8,970 bases of DNA from an uncultured Ruminococcus sp. (GTDB taxonomy: Bacteria > Bacillota > Clostridia > Oscillospirales > Ruminococcaceae). Numbering within the stretch: position 1 is the first letter of the stretch; every line of letters begins with the position of its first letter. Shown one piece after another: positions 1-5,580 of this stretch. Position numbers and translations under genes: made by a program. The notes beneath the pieces are model-generated. The model searched no databases. It had not been told where the DNA came from and saw only the letters and a program-made list of their open reading frames with translations. Location of the stretch: contig CAMWJT010000040.1 in assembly GCA_947174625.1 (NCBI GenBank), forward strand, positions 1 through 8,970. Direction: 5' to 3'.

Positions 1-10
1 ATTATATACC

Positions 11-39
11 AGTATAGCAGATTTTTCCCGGAAAGTCAA
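11..39 (-). promoter_or_regulatory. Sigma-A-type promoter pointing out of the window
   Basis: Read on the minus strand, a -35 box TTGACT (34-39) and a -10 box TATACT (11-16) are separated by exactly 17 bases. The -35 box overlaps the stop codon of maf, so this promoter would drive a leftward gene beyond the window edge. The spacer begins with TTCCGGGAAAAAT, which also directly follows the -35 box of the mntA promoter at 1643-1671. The hexamers and spacing are seen directly; activity is inferred. Confidence 0.6.
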
Positions 40-59
40 TTATTTTCCGGAAATTTTTT
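24..59 (+). terminator. Possible terminator hairpin: paired TTTCCGG palindromes plus T6
   Basis: Two near-identical palindromes, TTTCCCGGAAA (24-34) and TTTCCGGAAA (44-53), can pair with each other with one bulged base. Six T residues follow (54-59). On the plus strand this has the shape of an intrinsic terminator for a gene entering from the left, which would be convergent with maf. It overlaps the last codons of maf and the minus-strand promoter at 11-39, so the palindromes could instead be protein-binding sites. Confidence 0.35.
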
Positions 60-656
60 CGCTGTCGGTCTGTGAAATAAAATTCTCGTCTTTTTCACAG
101 CATTTTCAAATTGTTTCAGATTCCGGGATAATGCCGCAATCGGCAGTCCCACAACGTTAAAATAATCTCCCTCGATATAACGCACAAGCAGTGCGCCTTT
201 GCCTTGGATCCCATAAGCACCGGCTTTGTCGAACGGTTCTCCGGTATCTAAATACGCATGGATTTCCTCGTCAGATAATTCATAGAACGTCACTTGTGTC
301 TCTGCCGTGAATACACTTGATTTTGTGCCATAATATAATGCAACACCTGTCATAACTGTATGCGTTTCTCCGGAGAGCTTCCGGAGCATGGCAAATGCGT
401 CATCCCGGTCTTTCGGCTTGCCCATGATTGCATCATCCAGAATCACGATTGTATCACAGCCAATTACAATCTGATCCGGGAACAGCTCCGCTCCGGCTTT
501 TGCCTTCTTGTCTGCCAGGAACATCGCCGCTACTTCTACGGGCATCCCCTGGGGGAGCGTTTCATCTACAGACAATGGACACAACTCAAAATCATCCGTG
601 ATGAATTTTAACAATTCCTGTCTTCTGGGTGAACCAGATGCTAGTACAATCCCCAT
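36..656 (-). CDS. maf: Maf family nucleoside triphosphate pyrophosphatase (YhdE-like)
   Basis: Cytoplasmic house-cleaning enzyme that hydrolyses nucleoside triphosphates to monophosphate and pyrophosphate. The YhdE branch prefers dTTP, UTP and modified pyrimidines. The N-terminal signature SGSPRRQELL (7-16), GCDTIV (66-71), the GKPKDRDDAFAMLRKLSG segment (79-96) and the C-terminal DKAGAYGIQGKGALL and EGDYFNVVGLP blocks (143-172) are all present and match YhdE closely. At 206 residues it is slightly long. The last 15 or so residues form a basic tail coded partly by the palindrome at 44-53, so the ancestral stop may have been further upstream. The start lies three bases after the tautomerase stop. 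The nearest AGAGG is about 13 bases upstream, so translation may be coupled. It is probably the last gene of the minus-strand operon. Confidence 0.95.
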   Translation of the reverse strand: MGIVLASGSPRRQELLKFITDDFELCPLSVDETLPQGMPVEVAAMFLADKKAKAGAELFPDQIVIGCDTIVILDDAIMGKPKDRDDAFAMLRKLSGETHTVMTGVALYYGTKSSVFTAETQVTFYELSDEEIHAYLDTGEPFDKAGAYGIQGKGALLVRYIEGDYFNVVGLPIAALSRNLKQFENAVKKTRILFHRPTAKKFPENN

Positions 657-659
657 AAA

Positions 660-896
660 TTATAACACATCCTCTGGTCTGTAATCAGGCTTGATCACTA
701 AATTTTCCTGATTCTCTGTAATTTCTGTTCTGTACTGTTCCTGCCATTCTTCCGGGGTGAAATCCTCCACGGAGACGGACACATGCGACGGAGAACAGCC
801 AATGGATTCTATTAATGCTTGCGCTAATTTCTCAGCGGCAAGCCGTTTCTGTTCTTCGGTTCTGCCCTTGAGCATTTTGATACTGATATGCGGCAT
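660..896 (-). CDS. 4-oxalocrotonate tautomerase family protein, PptA/YdcE-like
   Basis: A 78-residue protein of the tautomerase superfamily. These small enzymes use the amino-terminal proline, exposed when the initiator Met is removed, as general base in keto-enol tautomerisation. The sequence opens MPHISIKMLKGRTEEQK, so Pro2 is in place. The pattern SVSVEDFTPEEWQE (40-53) and the ending IKPDYRPED resemble E. coli PptA (SISIALQQIQPESW, then IKKPGY) more than classical XylH. The physiological substrate of this subfamily is unclear, so no gene symbol is given. The start is supported by AAAGGATG about seven bases upstream. It lies 31 bases after hepT and three before maf on the same strand. A link to Maf function is not evident. 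Confidence 0.9.
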   Translation of the reverse strand: MPHISIKMLKGRTEEQKRLAAEKLAQALIESIGCSPSHVSVSVEDFTPEEWQEQYRTEITENQENLVIKPDYRPEDVL

Positions 897-927
897 GATT
901 TTTCATCCTTTCTTGCAATTTTTAAAT

Positions 928-1323
928 TTAATTAACAAACCATTTTTCATCTAAGATCTGTTTCAGATGCTCAAACAAAAAAAGATACTCTGATTTCAGC
1001 TTTCTGATGACAGACAAAGCTTGTTCATCACTGTATGTATGCGCTAAAATATTTCTGGATTCCAATAATTCCAGCCAATCTTCACAATTATCTATCATTC
1101 CGCACTGATAAGCAATTTTAAGAATAGCTTTCGGCGAACCGCTTTTCGCATCCGATCTGCCATGTTCTTCCAGAATTTCCTTCATCAATTTCCACGACTG
1201 TTCAAAACAGATCTCAAACAGTCCCACAATTCCCGTCTGTTCTACAACGGAATATGGTTCTTCCAGATCAGAACCCTCTTTCAGATTTGCCAATGCTTTA
1301 CAAAAATTATCATATTTCTTCAT
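928..1323 (-). CDS. HepT-like HEPN toxin (HI0074 / nucleotidyltransferase substrate-binding family)
   Basis: A 131-residue all-helical HEPN protein. R90, H95 and Y97 in RNILAHTY make the R-x4-H-x-Y motif. In characterised HepT toxins R and H form the RNase site, and the Tyr is AMPylated by the MntA antitoxin to silence it. The rest (for example GLFEICFEQSWKLMKE, 34-49, and the region 63-85) resembles the HI0074 family, also described as the substrate-binding partner of a minimal nucleotidyltransferase. The chosen start at 1323 has GGAG nine bases upstream. An in-frame ATG at 1338 has only GGG directly abutting it. The gene overlaps the end of mntA by 14 bases, so the two are probably translationally coupled. 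Toxicity here is inferred from family knowledge and the intact motif. Confidence 0.9.
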   Translation of the reverse strand: MKKYDNFCKALANLKEGSDLEEPYSVVEQTGIVGLFEICFEQSWKLMKEILEEHGRSDAKSGSPKAILKIAYQCGMIDNCEDWLELLESRNILAHTYSDEQALSVIRKLKSEYLFLFEHLKQILDEKWFVN

Positions 1324-1600
1324 ATAACAAAACTCCATCCCTGTCTATTTCTGCTTGCAGTTCTTCATGAATACCCCTGTCAAGATTGACAACATCAAAC
1401 AGAAGTAAAGTCCATGCCTCTTCTTCCAGATCATAATAAAAATCAAGTATATTTCCGCCACTTACTGCAAGATCAATATCACTTCTTTCTGAATTTGTTT
1501 TCCTTGCCCTTGAACCGAAAAGAATCACTTTTTTAATCTCATTTTTTTTTGCAATTCTGATAATGTCCTCTTTTACTTTTTGATCGAGATTGTATTTCAT
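1310..1600 (-). CDS. MntA-like minimal nucleotidyltransferase antitoxin (HI0073 family)
   Basis: A 96-residue minimal nucleotidyltransferase. The signature GS-x10-DxD is intact: G29-S30, then D41 and D43 in SDIDLAV. A third acidic residue is probably D69 in LLLFDVVNLD. In the MntA/HepT system the enzyme transfers AMP from ATP to the Tyr of the HEPN partner and neutralises it. The start at 1600 (MKYNLDQ) is preferred because GGGGGTGG lies about six bases upstream. An in-frame ATG at 1624 has no Shine-Dalgarno site. It is first in its operon, behind the promoter at 1643-1671. By hand count 1501-1560 is 32% GC and 961-1020 is 35%, against 48-55% in sampled lines of the pbp and protease genes, consistent with an acquired module. 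Confidence 0.9.
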   Translation of the reverse strand: MKYNLDQKVKEDIIRIAKKNEIKKVILFGSRARKTNSERSDIDLAVSGGNILDFYYDLEEEAWTLLLFDVVNLDRGIHEELQAEIDRDGVLLYEEI

Positions 1601-1642
1601 GCCTGACCACCCCCAATCTCTCATCTGTTTTATTATGATATT

Positions 1643-1671
1643 ATTATACTATATTTTTCCCGGAAATGCAA
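1643..1671 (-). promoter_or_regulatory. Promoter of the mntA-hepT-tautomerase-maf operon
   Basis: On the minus strand TTGCAT (1666-1671) and a perfect TATAAT (1643-1648) are exactly 17 bases apart. The spacer opens with TTCCGGGAAAAAT. Transcription would start near 1636, about 35 bases upstream of the mntA start codon at 1600. The in-frame ATG at 1624 lies within the predicted leader but lacks a ribosome binding site. Confidence 0.8.
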
Positions 1672-1735
1672 GCCCCTGCGCCAATTATTTTCTGTTTCTG
1701 AAATTTTGAATTTTTAAATTTTTTTGTAAAAACAC

Positions 1736-1764
1736 TTGCATTTTCCAGGAAACCATGTTATAAT
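1736..1764 (+). promoter_or_regulatory. Promoter of dtd and downstream genes
   Basis: TTGCAT (1736-1741) and TATAAT (1759-1764) are separated by 17 bases. The start site is expected near 1771, leaving a leader of about 40 bases before dtd. The palindrome TTTCCAGGAAA (1742-1752) directly follows the -35 box, in almost the same place as TTCCGGGAA in the divergent promoter. The rest of the intergenic region 1625-1812 is AT-rich and holds no other feature I can support. Confidence 0.8.
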
Positions 1765-1812
1765 TATAATGGGTCAGATTTGGAAAAAATTTAAAAATTG
1801 GGGGATCTTTTT

Positions 1813-2247
1813 ATGAAACTTGTGATCCAGAGAGTTACATCCGCATCCGTTGCCGTCAATCAGCAGATCATTGGTCAGATTAGTCAAGGCTATCTTGTAT
1901 TGCTCGGTGTCGGCAAGGACGACACGGAACAGACTGTTGAAAAATCAGTCCAAAAATTAATCAAGCTCCGGATTTTTGCCGATTCTGACGGAAAAACCAA
2001 TCTTTCTATCAAAGACATTGACGGCGAAATCCTGGTCATTTCTCAATTCACGCTCTATGCAGACTGCAAATCCAACAGACCAGGCTTCACCAATGCCGGA
2101 AAGCCGGAACTTGCCCGGCATCTCTATGAGTATTTTATCAATCTGCTAAAACCGGAAGTCAAATCCGTACAACACGGTGAATTCGGTGCGGATATGCAGG
2201 TACAACTCTGCAATGACGGACCTTTTACGATTTTATTGGAATATTAA
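1813..2247 (+). CDS. dtd: D-aminoacyl-tRNA deacylase
   Basis: Cytoplasmic proofreading enzyme that hydrolyses D-amino acids mischarged on tRNAs (for example D-Tyr-tRNA), and Gly-tRNA(Ala) in many bacteria. At 144 residues it has the normal family length. The family-wide start MKLVIQRVTSASV is present, followed by the SQFTL motif (77-81) and NDGPFT (134-139), the counterpart of the NxGP motif that carries the cross-subunit Gly-cisPro element. HGEFGADMQV (121-130) is also typical. The start at 1813 is set by GGGGGA seven bases upstream. An in-frame ATG at 1798 would place extra residues ahead of the conserved start. It is the first gene behind its own promoter, and the next gene follows after 46 bases. 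Confidence 0.97.
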   Translation: MKLVIQRVTSASVAVNQQIIGQISQGYLVLLGVGKDDTEQTVEKSVQKLIKLRIFADSDGKTNLSIKDIDGEILVISQFTLYADCKSNRPGFTNAGKPELARHLYEYFINLLKPEVKSVQHGEFGADMQVQLCNDGPFTILLEY

Positions 2248-2293
2248 AATATCAAAGCATGAAATAAAATTTCAGAAACCAGGGGGGAGTTTT

Positions 2294-2869
2294 ATGCAAA
2301 TTAGCGATTATCAGAACATTGCTGTGATTACCATCAGTCACGGGAATTATGTCAGTCACTGGATCTATCAGGCGGACAAAATCAATCCTGAAAAAAAACA
2401 CGGATGGAATTCCATTGCCTTGTATCTGTCCGTCCTGCAACAGACGATTCTCTATCCGGAAACACACAAACGAACCAACGGCGAAGATTATCACCTGTAT
2501 TATATCCCTCTGGGAAATGAGATGAATATCGAAAAAGCCAAAAAAATGGCTTTGCAGAAACATTCCCAGTGGCGCCAGCCCTGGAAGTCGTTCCCAAATT
2601 ATGTCATCCGGTTTCTGTTCCGGAAAAAGAACCATTATCCATCAGAAGCACAGATCTTCCGGAAAGATTATCTACAGTACATGCAATATGAGAACAGTGA
2701 GTATTTTATCTATTATCAGCAATCCGTTGCTGAACCGCTCCAGTATCAGAAAGAGACCGAAGAATTAATTGTCTGCTGGCATGGCAGTTCCAGAGATACG
2801 ATCACGCAGGAAGTATTGCCACGTGTCGCAGAATTCTGGAAACGATTCCGTACGGCAGTATGGTCATAA
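2294..2869 (+). CDS. Unrecognised 191-residue cytoplasmic protein
   Basis: I do not recognise the family. The open frame extends upstream into dtd, but the start at 2294 (MQISDYQNIAV) is clear because AGGGGGGAG lies just upstream. The protein has no signal peptide or membrane segment. It is rich in aromatic residues and Gln/His, with a basic middle (WRQPWKSFPN, then FLFRKKN, about 93-113) and a Tyr-rich stretch (DYLQYMQYENSEYFIYYQQ, 125-143). Near the C-terminus ELIVCWHGSSRDT (157-169) is followed by an amphipathic segment, RVAEFWKRFRTA. It appears to be the second gene of the dtd transcription unit and leads into the penicillin-binding protein gene. Its codon use and length suggest a real gene. 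Function is unknown. Confidence 0.8.
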   Translation: MQISDYQNIAVITISHGNYVSHWIYQADKINPEKKHGWNSIALYLSVLQQTILYPETHKRTNGEDYHLYYIPLGNEMNIEKAKKMALQKHSQWRQPWKSFPNYVIRFLFRKKNHYPSEAQIFRKDYLQYMQYENSEYFIYYQQSVAEPLQYQKETEELIVCWHGSSRDTITQEVLPRVAEFWKRFRTAVWS

Positions 2870-2904
2870 TTTAAAAAAACAAAAAAAATATGCAGATTAT
2901 TATA

Positions 2905-2963
2905 GCAAAATTCTCCCATACTGGAATTAACCGAAATATGACCAATATAAGGAGAATTTTTGC
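2905..2963 (+). promoter_or_regulatory. Hairpin sequestering the Shine-Dalgarno site of the PBP gene
   Basis: GCAAAATTCTCC (2905-2916) pairs with GGAGAATTTTTGC (2951-2963), giving 12 base pairs with one bulged T at 2961 and a 34-base loop. The 3' arm contains GGAG of the ribosome binding site AAGGAG (2949-2954), and the start codon at 2965 lies two bases beyond the stem. In a transcript arriving from dtd this stem should hide the ribosome binding site. The pairing is seen in the sequence; repression, and whatever opens the stem, are inferred. Confidence 0.55.
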
Positions 2964-2964
2964 A

Positions 2965-4578
2965 ATGTATACGAAAAAAATTACAGCATTGGGCGCTGTC
3001 CTCATCCTTGGGAATGCCGTCCTTGTGGCAAATCTCGCTTTCTATATGAAAAACAGTGCCTATTTGCAGACAGCATCTCAACAGAATCAGCTTACAGTAA
3101 CCGCCGGTTCTGTAGAGGGGACAATCTACGACAGAAACTTACAGCCGCTTGTCAATCAGGATTCCAGTTATTATGCGTTTGTCAATCCCACACCGGATTC
3201 GATTACGGCATTGCTCCCCCATGTCCGTGAAATCATGCCCATCCTGGAAGCTTTGCAAGATCCCGATGCAGAACCGTTCTGCTGTGAAGTCGATACAACG
3301 GAAATTCCTGATCCGGATATTACCATTCTGGAAGTCCCTGTGCGGTATTCTGAGAATTCCATTGCACCGCATGTGATTGGCTACACGTTGGAACATACCG
3401 GAATTACCGGTTTAGAATCTGATTTTGATGAAATTCTCCGGCAGGAAGAAGATCTGATTAGTGTTTCGTATACAGTAGATGCCGTCCGGCAGATACTCCC
3501 CGGTGTAGAACCGGTGATCTCACCGGCAGAATATAAAAATCCCGGCATTGTGACAACGCTTGACCGGGATATTCAGGCAATCTGTGAAGCACAGGCAATC
3601 GAAAAAGGCGCAATTGTCGTAATGGATGTCCATTCCGGGGATGTCCTGGCAATGGCAAGCTTTCCGGATTATGCGCCGGATGCAATCGGGGATGCCCTCA
3701 GTAATCCGGATTCTCCCTTGATTAATCGCTGTTTATATGCCTATAACGTAGGGTCCATTTTTAAATTAATGACCTGTGCGGCGGCATACACACAGAATTT
3801 GCAGGACTTCACGGCAGAATGTACCGGGAGTACGCAAATCCGGAAACAGATTTTCCGGTGTCATGATCTCAGCGGACATGGAGAATTAACCATGAAAGAT
3901 GCGATGATACAATCCTGCAACACGTATTTTGTAGAGTTAAGCCAGTTATTACAATCGGCGCTGATGCGTGAGACAGCACAGGATTTCGGATTTGGCAGAC
4001 AGATTGTCTTGTCCCGGAGCATTGTTTCATCCAGCGGAACACTCCCCGGCATCAAAGATCTTGCATTACCGGCGGAAATGGCAAATTTCTGTTTCGGACA
4101 GGGATTATTAACGGCAACACCGTTGCAAGTCACGCAGATGACTTGTGGCATTGCCAATAATGGAAATATGCCCCTTGCAAGACTTGTCAGGGGCATAATA
4201 AATAATAATAATAATAATAATAATTTAATACAAGACGAGCGTTCTCCCATGTATGCCAGGGCAATCAAACGCAATGCCGCTTATTATCTCCGGGACATGA
4301 TGGTTTCGGCAATCAATGAAAATCCCAATTCTAATGCCATCCCGGAGACAGTCTTTGCAGCGGCGAAAACATCCACGGCACAGACCGGACGTTACGACGA
4401 AGACGGACAGGAACTCTGTCATGCCTGGATTACAGGCTATTTCCCGATTGACAATCCGGAATATGCCGTTACTGTCCTGGTGGAAGACGGCGGTTATGGC
4501 AATACTGCCGCTGCGCCTGTTTTCAAAGAAATTGCAGACAGCATTACAGAACTGACAACCGTCCCACAAGCAGAATGA
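2965..4578 (+). CDS. Class B penicillin-binding protein (peptidoglycan D,D-transpeptidase, FtsI/SpoVD-like)
   Basis: Membrane-anchored enzyme that cross-links peptidoglycan stem peptides outside the membrane. It has 537 residues: a short cytoplasmic end, a single transmembrane anchor (about 7-27), a compact dimerisation region containing EGTIYDRN (51-58, the RGxIxDRNG box with R changed to E), and a C-terminal transpeptidase domain. Catalytic motifs are SIFK (S264 nucleophile, K267), SCN (317-319) and KTSTAQTG (468-475), where the usual KTG box reads KTS. No PASTA domain is present. An Asn8 run (413-420) lies between the SxN and KTS boxes. The start at 2965 is chosen for AAGGAG ten bases upstream. 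In-frame ATGs at 2890 and 2938 lack a good site. It could serve division, elongation or sporulation; the sequence does not decide. Confidence 0.93.
   Translation: MYTKKITALGAVLILGNAVLVANLAFYMKNSAYLQTASQQNQLTVTAGSVEGTIYDRNLQPLVNQDSSYYAFVNPTPDSITALLPHVREIMPILEALQDPDAEPFCCEVDTTEIPDPDITILEVPVRYSENSIAPHVIGYTLEHTGITGLESDFDEILRQEEDLISVSYTVDAVRQILPGVEPVISPAEYKNPGIVTTLDRDIQAICEAQAIEKGAIVVMDVHSGDVLAMASFPDYAPDAIGDALSNPDSPLINRCLYAYNVGSIFKLMTCAAAYTQNLQDFTAECTGSTQIRKQIFRCHDLSGHGELTMKDAMIQSCNTYFVELSQLLQSALMRETAQDFGFGRQIVLSRSIVSSSGTLPGIKDLALPAEMANFCFGQGLLTATPLQVTQMTCGIANNGNMPLARLVRGIINNNNNNNNLIQDERSPMYARAIKRNAAYYLRDMMVSAINENPNSNAIPETVFAAAKTSTAQTGRYDEDGQELCHAWITGYFPIDNPEYAVTVLVEDGGYGNTAAAPVFKEIADSITELTTVPQAE
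4201..4224 (+). repeat. In-frame (AAT)8 microsatellite within the PBP gene
   Basis: Eight perfect AAT triplets encode Asn413-420 of the transpeptidase, preceded by two ATA codons. The run lies in the transpeptidase domain between the SxN and KTS motifs. Slippage by whole units would change protein length without shifting the frame. Confidence 0.95.
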
Positions 4579-5524
4579 CCGTTATACAAAGCAGAATCTG
4601 GAGCAGTACAAACCGGGTAACAACCTGCGTGTCGCTCCAGTTTTTGTTTTTTCTGGTATGATCATGCAAAGGTGTCCGGATGTTCTTCATGAAAGACTTG
4701 GATTTGGTAATTCTCAGAATCGTTAATTTGACAAGTCCCAGACCGCCATCTAAAATTAATACCAATGCACAGGGGATGAACAGAAACGGCATCCCGGTGA
4801 GCATGAATGCCACAGCAATCAGCAAGCCAATGGCTCTTGATCCTGCATCACCCATGAGAATACTGCTCGGAGAACAGTTAAACCAGAGATAAGCAATCAG
4901 CATGAAGATTGCAATCCAGACAAACATAGAACCGGATTCCGAAAAAGCATTCTGCATGATCTGCATCAGGAAGAACACGCTTGTCAGCGTTACAATGGAT
5001 AAACTTGCACATAGACCGTCCACACCGTCGGCGCAGTTCGTGACGTTAATACTTGCCCAGATCAGAATAATGCCCAGAATGATATAAACCGGCGCAGGAA
5101 TGATCAGCTCCAGTCCCAGGATTGGCAGCAGGACTGTCCCGCCGTGAAAATAATAGACTGTGAAGGAAACACCTGCGGCAACTACAAGATCAATCAAGCC
5201 TTTTTTGAGTTCTCCCCAGGGTGTTTCAGAAGCGTCATCCAGGTAACCGCTCATCATTTCCACAAACAAAGCGGCGAAATAAATCATATATTCGATCGTC
5301 AGCGGCAGACAGACGACTCCGGACGCAATCAATGCCAGAATCAGGATTAATCCTGCACCCCTTGCCTTGCCCTTTGACAAAGCGCCATTTACAGCGAATT
5401 CCCGTCCGTGATCCTTGGGAAGAAACCGGGAAAGTCCCAGAATCCCCCCCAGTGTCAGCCCAAAACTGATGACTGCCGCCGCCAGAAACAGCATGTTATC
5501 TCCTACCAGGTAATGACTTATCAT
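4544..5524 (-). CDS. mraY: MraY-family phospho-MurNAc-pentapeptide transferase
   Basis: Polytopic membrane enzyme of the polyprenyl-phosphate sugar-1-phosphate transferase superfamily. MraY joins phospho-MurNAc-pentapeptide to undecaprenyl phosphate to give lipid I. At 326 residues it has about ten hydrophobic segments. Superfamily motifs are GYLDD (D96, D97), NVTNCADGVDGL (160-171), FNCSPSSILMGDAGS (215-229, D226) and a C-terminal PLHDHTRKNKNWSDTQVVTRF (285-305). The last matches the MraY-specific PxHHHFE...WSE..VV.RF region but has HDH in place of HHH. The early GTPTMGG-type segment reads SKGKARGAG. It is therefore a divergent MraY, probably lineage-specific; a related wall-polymer transferase is possible. 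The start has AAAGGA about ten bases upstream. It lies 56 bases after the protease gene, and its 3' end overlaps the PBP gene by 35 bases. Confidence 0.85.
   Translation of the reverse strand: MISHYLVGDNMLFLAAAVISFGLTLGGILGLSRFLPKDHGREFAVNGALSKGKARGAGLILILALIASGVVCLPLTIEYMIYFAALFVEMMSGYLDDASETPWGELKKGLIDLVVAAGVSFTVYYFHGGTVLLPILGLELIIPAPVYIILGIILIWASINVTNCADGVDGLCASLSIVTLTSVFFLMQIMQNAFSESGSMFVWIAIFMLIAYLWFNCSPSSILMGDAGSRAIGLLIAVAFMLTGMPFLFIPCALVLILDGGLGLVKLTILRITKSKSFMKNIRTPLHDHTRKNKNWSDTQVVTRFVLLQILLCITVILLVGRLSVL
4598..4652 (+). terminator. Terminator-like hairpin for the PBP gene, inside mraY
   Basis: CTGGAGC (4598-4604) and GCTCCAG (4634-4640) form a 7-base-pair stem, closed by a 29-base loop that may contain a small inner GGT/ACC stem. 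The T-rich run TTTTTGTTTTTT follows (4641-4652). It begins 20 bases after the PBP stop codon. The same bases encode NKNWSDTQVVTRFVLLQ of MraY on the other strand. The long loop lowers confidence. Confidence 0.5.
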
Positions 5525-5555
5525 AAATCCAGAATCCTTTCTGTATAAACTGTGT

Positions 5556-5580
5556 AAATTAATTGATTTTTGATTAATTT
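5556..5580. repeat. AT-only inverted repeat between protease and mraY
   Basis: AAATTAAT (5556-5563) and ATTAATTT (5573-5580) are perfect inverted arms around a 9-base spacer, directly after the protease stop codon. With no GC pairs and no T run it is a poor terminator. It may be only a consequence of AT-rich composition. The 56-base gap also carries the mraY ribosome binding site and no clear promoter. Confidence 0.3.

Noticed and set aside
1692..1706. CodY-box-like sequence with core TTTCTGAAA in the divergent intergenic region
   Set aside because: By hand it has about four mismatches to AATTTTCWGAAAATT in very AT-rich DNA. Such matches are expected by chance, and the promoter palindromes fit CodY even less well.
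2177..2293. Upstream-extended start of the 191-residue protein overlapping dtd
   Set aside because: The extension duplicates dtd bases in another frame and has no ribosome binding site, whereas AGGGGGGAG directly precedes 2294.
2871..2904. Possible plus-strand promoter ahead of pbp (TATTAT near 2898)
   Set aside because: No -35 box lies at 16-18 bases. The nearest TTAAAA is 21 bases away, and the area is simply A-rich.
2890..2964. Longer PBP start at 2890 or 2938
   Set aside because: Neither ATG has a Shine-Dalgarno site. Starting at 2965 gives the usual short cytoplasmic end before the membrane anchor.
3861..4274. 137-residue minus-strand open frame within the PBP gene
   Set aside because: It runs antisense to the active-site region of the transpeptidase, and its poly-Leu run is only the complement of the AAT repeat.
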